Assembly (NCBI GenBank): GCA_900552955.1
Contig: USBO01000014.1
Location: forward strand, 1 to 23,602
Origin: an uncultured Alistipes sp.
GTDB taxonomy: Bacteria; Bacteroidota; Bacteroidia; Bacteroidales; Rikenellaceae
DNA length: 23,602 nt
Direction of reading: 5' to 3'
In this document: in pieces, positions 22,864 through 23,602 of the stretch
Numbering within the stretch: the first letter of the stretch is position 1
How the letters are laid out: each line of letters begins with the position of its first letter
The notes under the pieces: generated by a model
Seen by the model: the letters and a program-made list of their open reading frames with translations, nothing else
What the model was told of the DNA's origin: nothing
The model's database searches: none
Program-made: the position numbers and the translations under genes

Positions 22864-23602
22864 TCAGAATTTGAATCCCAGGCCGAACGAGAGGACGTGG
22901 GCGTGCAGTTTGTAGTTGCCCGAGAAGATCGATTCGAGCTTCGTATTGTCCTGATAGCTGTAGATCGGATAGGAGCCCGTGCGCTCGGGATCGGCCGACG
23001 AGACGTAGCAGTAGGCCAGATCGATCGAGACGCACTTGCGGGGACGGAAGCTCAGACCCGCCGTGTAGGAGACCTTCGTCATCGAGGGCGTTTCGGGATT
23101 GAGATAGTCGCTGCTCACGGGACTCTCGTCGACGTACATACCCATGCGGGCCGTCAGCCAGTCGTTGGCGCGGTACTGGCCGCCGAAGCGGAACGTGAGC
23201 GTGTTGGAGTAGTTCTTCACCGAATAGATCGGGTCGATGCCCAGCTCCTTTTCGTTGAACTCCACGTTGAGTGCGTCGTAGGCCGACCAGCCGACCCATT
23301 GCAGATCGACGGCGAACTCCCACCTGGATGCCGGACGGAAGCTGACGCCCCACGTCACGGTCGTCGGCAGCGGCAGCTCGGCCGAGAAGGTGCCCTTGTC
23401 CAACGCCGGAATCAGCTCCGTGCCGGGCGACAGCTGCCCCAGCTGCGCGATGAGTGCGGCAGCCGTGGGATCCATCCGGATGGCGGCGCGGCCCGCGTCG
23501 ACCTTCATGTTCATCCGCGAACGGTAGCTCATCGCCAGCGACCACTGCGGGTTGATCTCCCACAGGATGCCGGCATTCACTCCCACGGCCACGTTCGCCG
23601 AT
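22864..23602 (-). CDS. Outer-membrane transport protein, OmpP1/FadL family, C-terminal part (runs off the right edge)
   Basis: About 245 residues of the 3' end are present, and the frame is open to the window edge. The protein shows alternating beta-strand patterns with WSLAMSYRSRMNMKVDA, VTWGVSFRPASRWEFAVDLQW, TLTFRFGGQYRANDWLTARMGMYVD and YTAGLSFRPRKCVSIDLAYCY. It ends in GLGFKF, with the terminal Phe expected of an outer-membrane barrel. These fit the FadL/OmpP1/TodX family, which passes hydrophobic compounds such as fatty acids across the outer membrane. The start and signal peptide are outside the window; an internal GTG near 23592 is not the true start. Confidence 0.85.
   Translation of the reverse strand, partial: SANVAVGVNAGILWEINPQWSLAMSYRSRMNMKVDAGRAAIRMDPTAAALIAQLGQLSPGTELIPALDKGTFSAELPLPTTVTWGVSFRPASRWEFAVDLQWVGWSAYDALNVEFNEKELGIDPIYSVKNYSNTLTFRFGGQYRANDWLTARMGMYVDESPVSSDYLNPETPSMTKVSYTAGLSFRPRKCVSIDLAYCYVSSADPERTGSYPIYSYQDNTKLESIFSGNYKLHAHVLSFGLGFKF

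Noticed and set aside
20702..23602. Sigma-54 (-24/-12) promoters near the activator gene
   Set aside because: I scanned for TGGCAC-N5-TTGC-like sites in the gaps here and saw none convincing.
1..23602. CRISPR arrays, insertion sequences, prophage, attachment sites or toxin-antitoxin pairs
   Set aside because: No regularly spaced repeats, transposase or integrase motifs, or terminal inverted repeats with target duplications were found. The tRNA genes show no adjacent integrase or duplicated 3' end.

Overview
The window comes from a high-GC member of the Bacteroidetes, most like Alistipes/Rikenellaceae. The evidence is the Bacteroidetes promoter form (TAnnTTTG at -7, sometimes with TTTG about 19 nt upstream), a DUF4290 gene, a DUF4369/TlpA-type lipoprotein, class 1B PyrD with PyrK, and GC-rich codon use. 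The genus is an inference. Almost everything is on the minus strand; the only plus-strand gene is a sigma-54 activator at 20731-21891.

Positions 1-10062 hold a de novo pyrimidine (UMP) operon on the minus strand. In transcription order it is: promoter, 36-codon leader ORF, intrinsic terminator, pyrC, carA, carB, pyrK, pyrD, pyrF, a small CPFC thioredoxin-fold protein, a GNAT-PyrE fusion, and the start of pyrB, which runs off the left edge. All six steps to UMP are covered. The leader looks like a pyrBI-type transcription attenuator, because the leader stop codon lies inside the 5' arm of a terminator that ends about 10 nt before pyrC.

Positions 10163-10354 carry an initiator tRNA-fMet with its own promoter and terminator. 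Positions 10451-15393 hold a five-gene redox operon: HdrC-like, HdrB-like, a minimal HdrA-like flavoprotein, a 111-aa two-cluster ferredoxin, and a membrane protein that fuses a cytochrome-b-like domain, two [4Fe-4S] sites and two CCG domains (FadF/EtfD/DsrMK-like layout). It looks like a membrane-linked Hdr-type electron-transfer complex. Its substrate cannot be read from the sequence.

Positions 15465-19816 form another minus-strand operon from a near-consensus promoter: a TlpA-like lipoprotein that has lost its CXXC, lpxH (lipid A), thyA and folA (dTMP/folate), and a secreted CPPED1-like phosphoesterase. DUF4290 (19818-20537) and a sigma-54 activator with a shortened receiver and no Fis domain diverge from a shared promoter region that contains a small palindrome. 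The activator converges on a Gph-like HAD phosphatase across a strong bidirectional terminator. A tRNA-Arg(CCU) and the 3' part of a FadL/OmpP1-type outer-membrane protein close the window.

No CRISPR array, insertion sequence, phage gene or rRNA is visible. No gene-free stretch exceeds 300 bases. The most interesting items are the pyrC leader attenuator, the Hdr-like operon and the GNAT-PyrE fusion.
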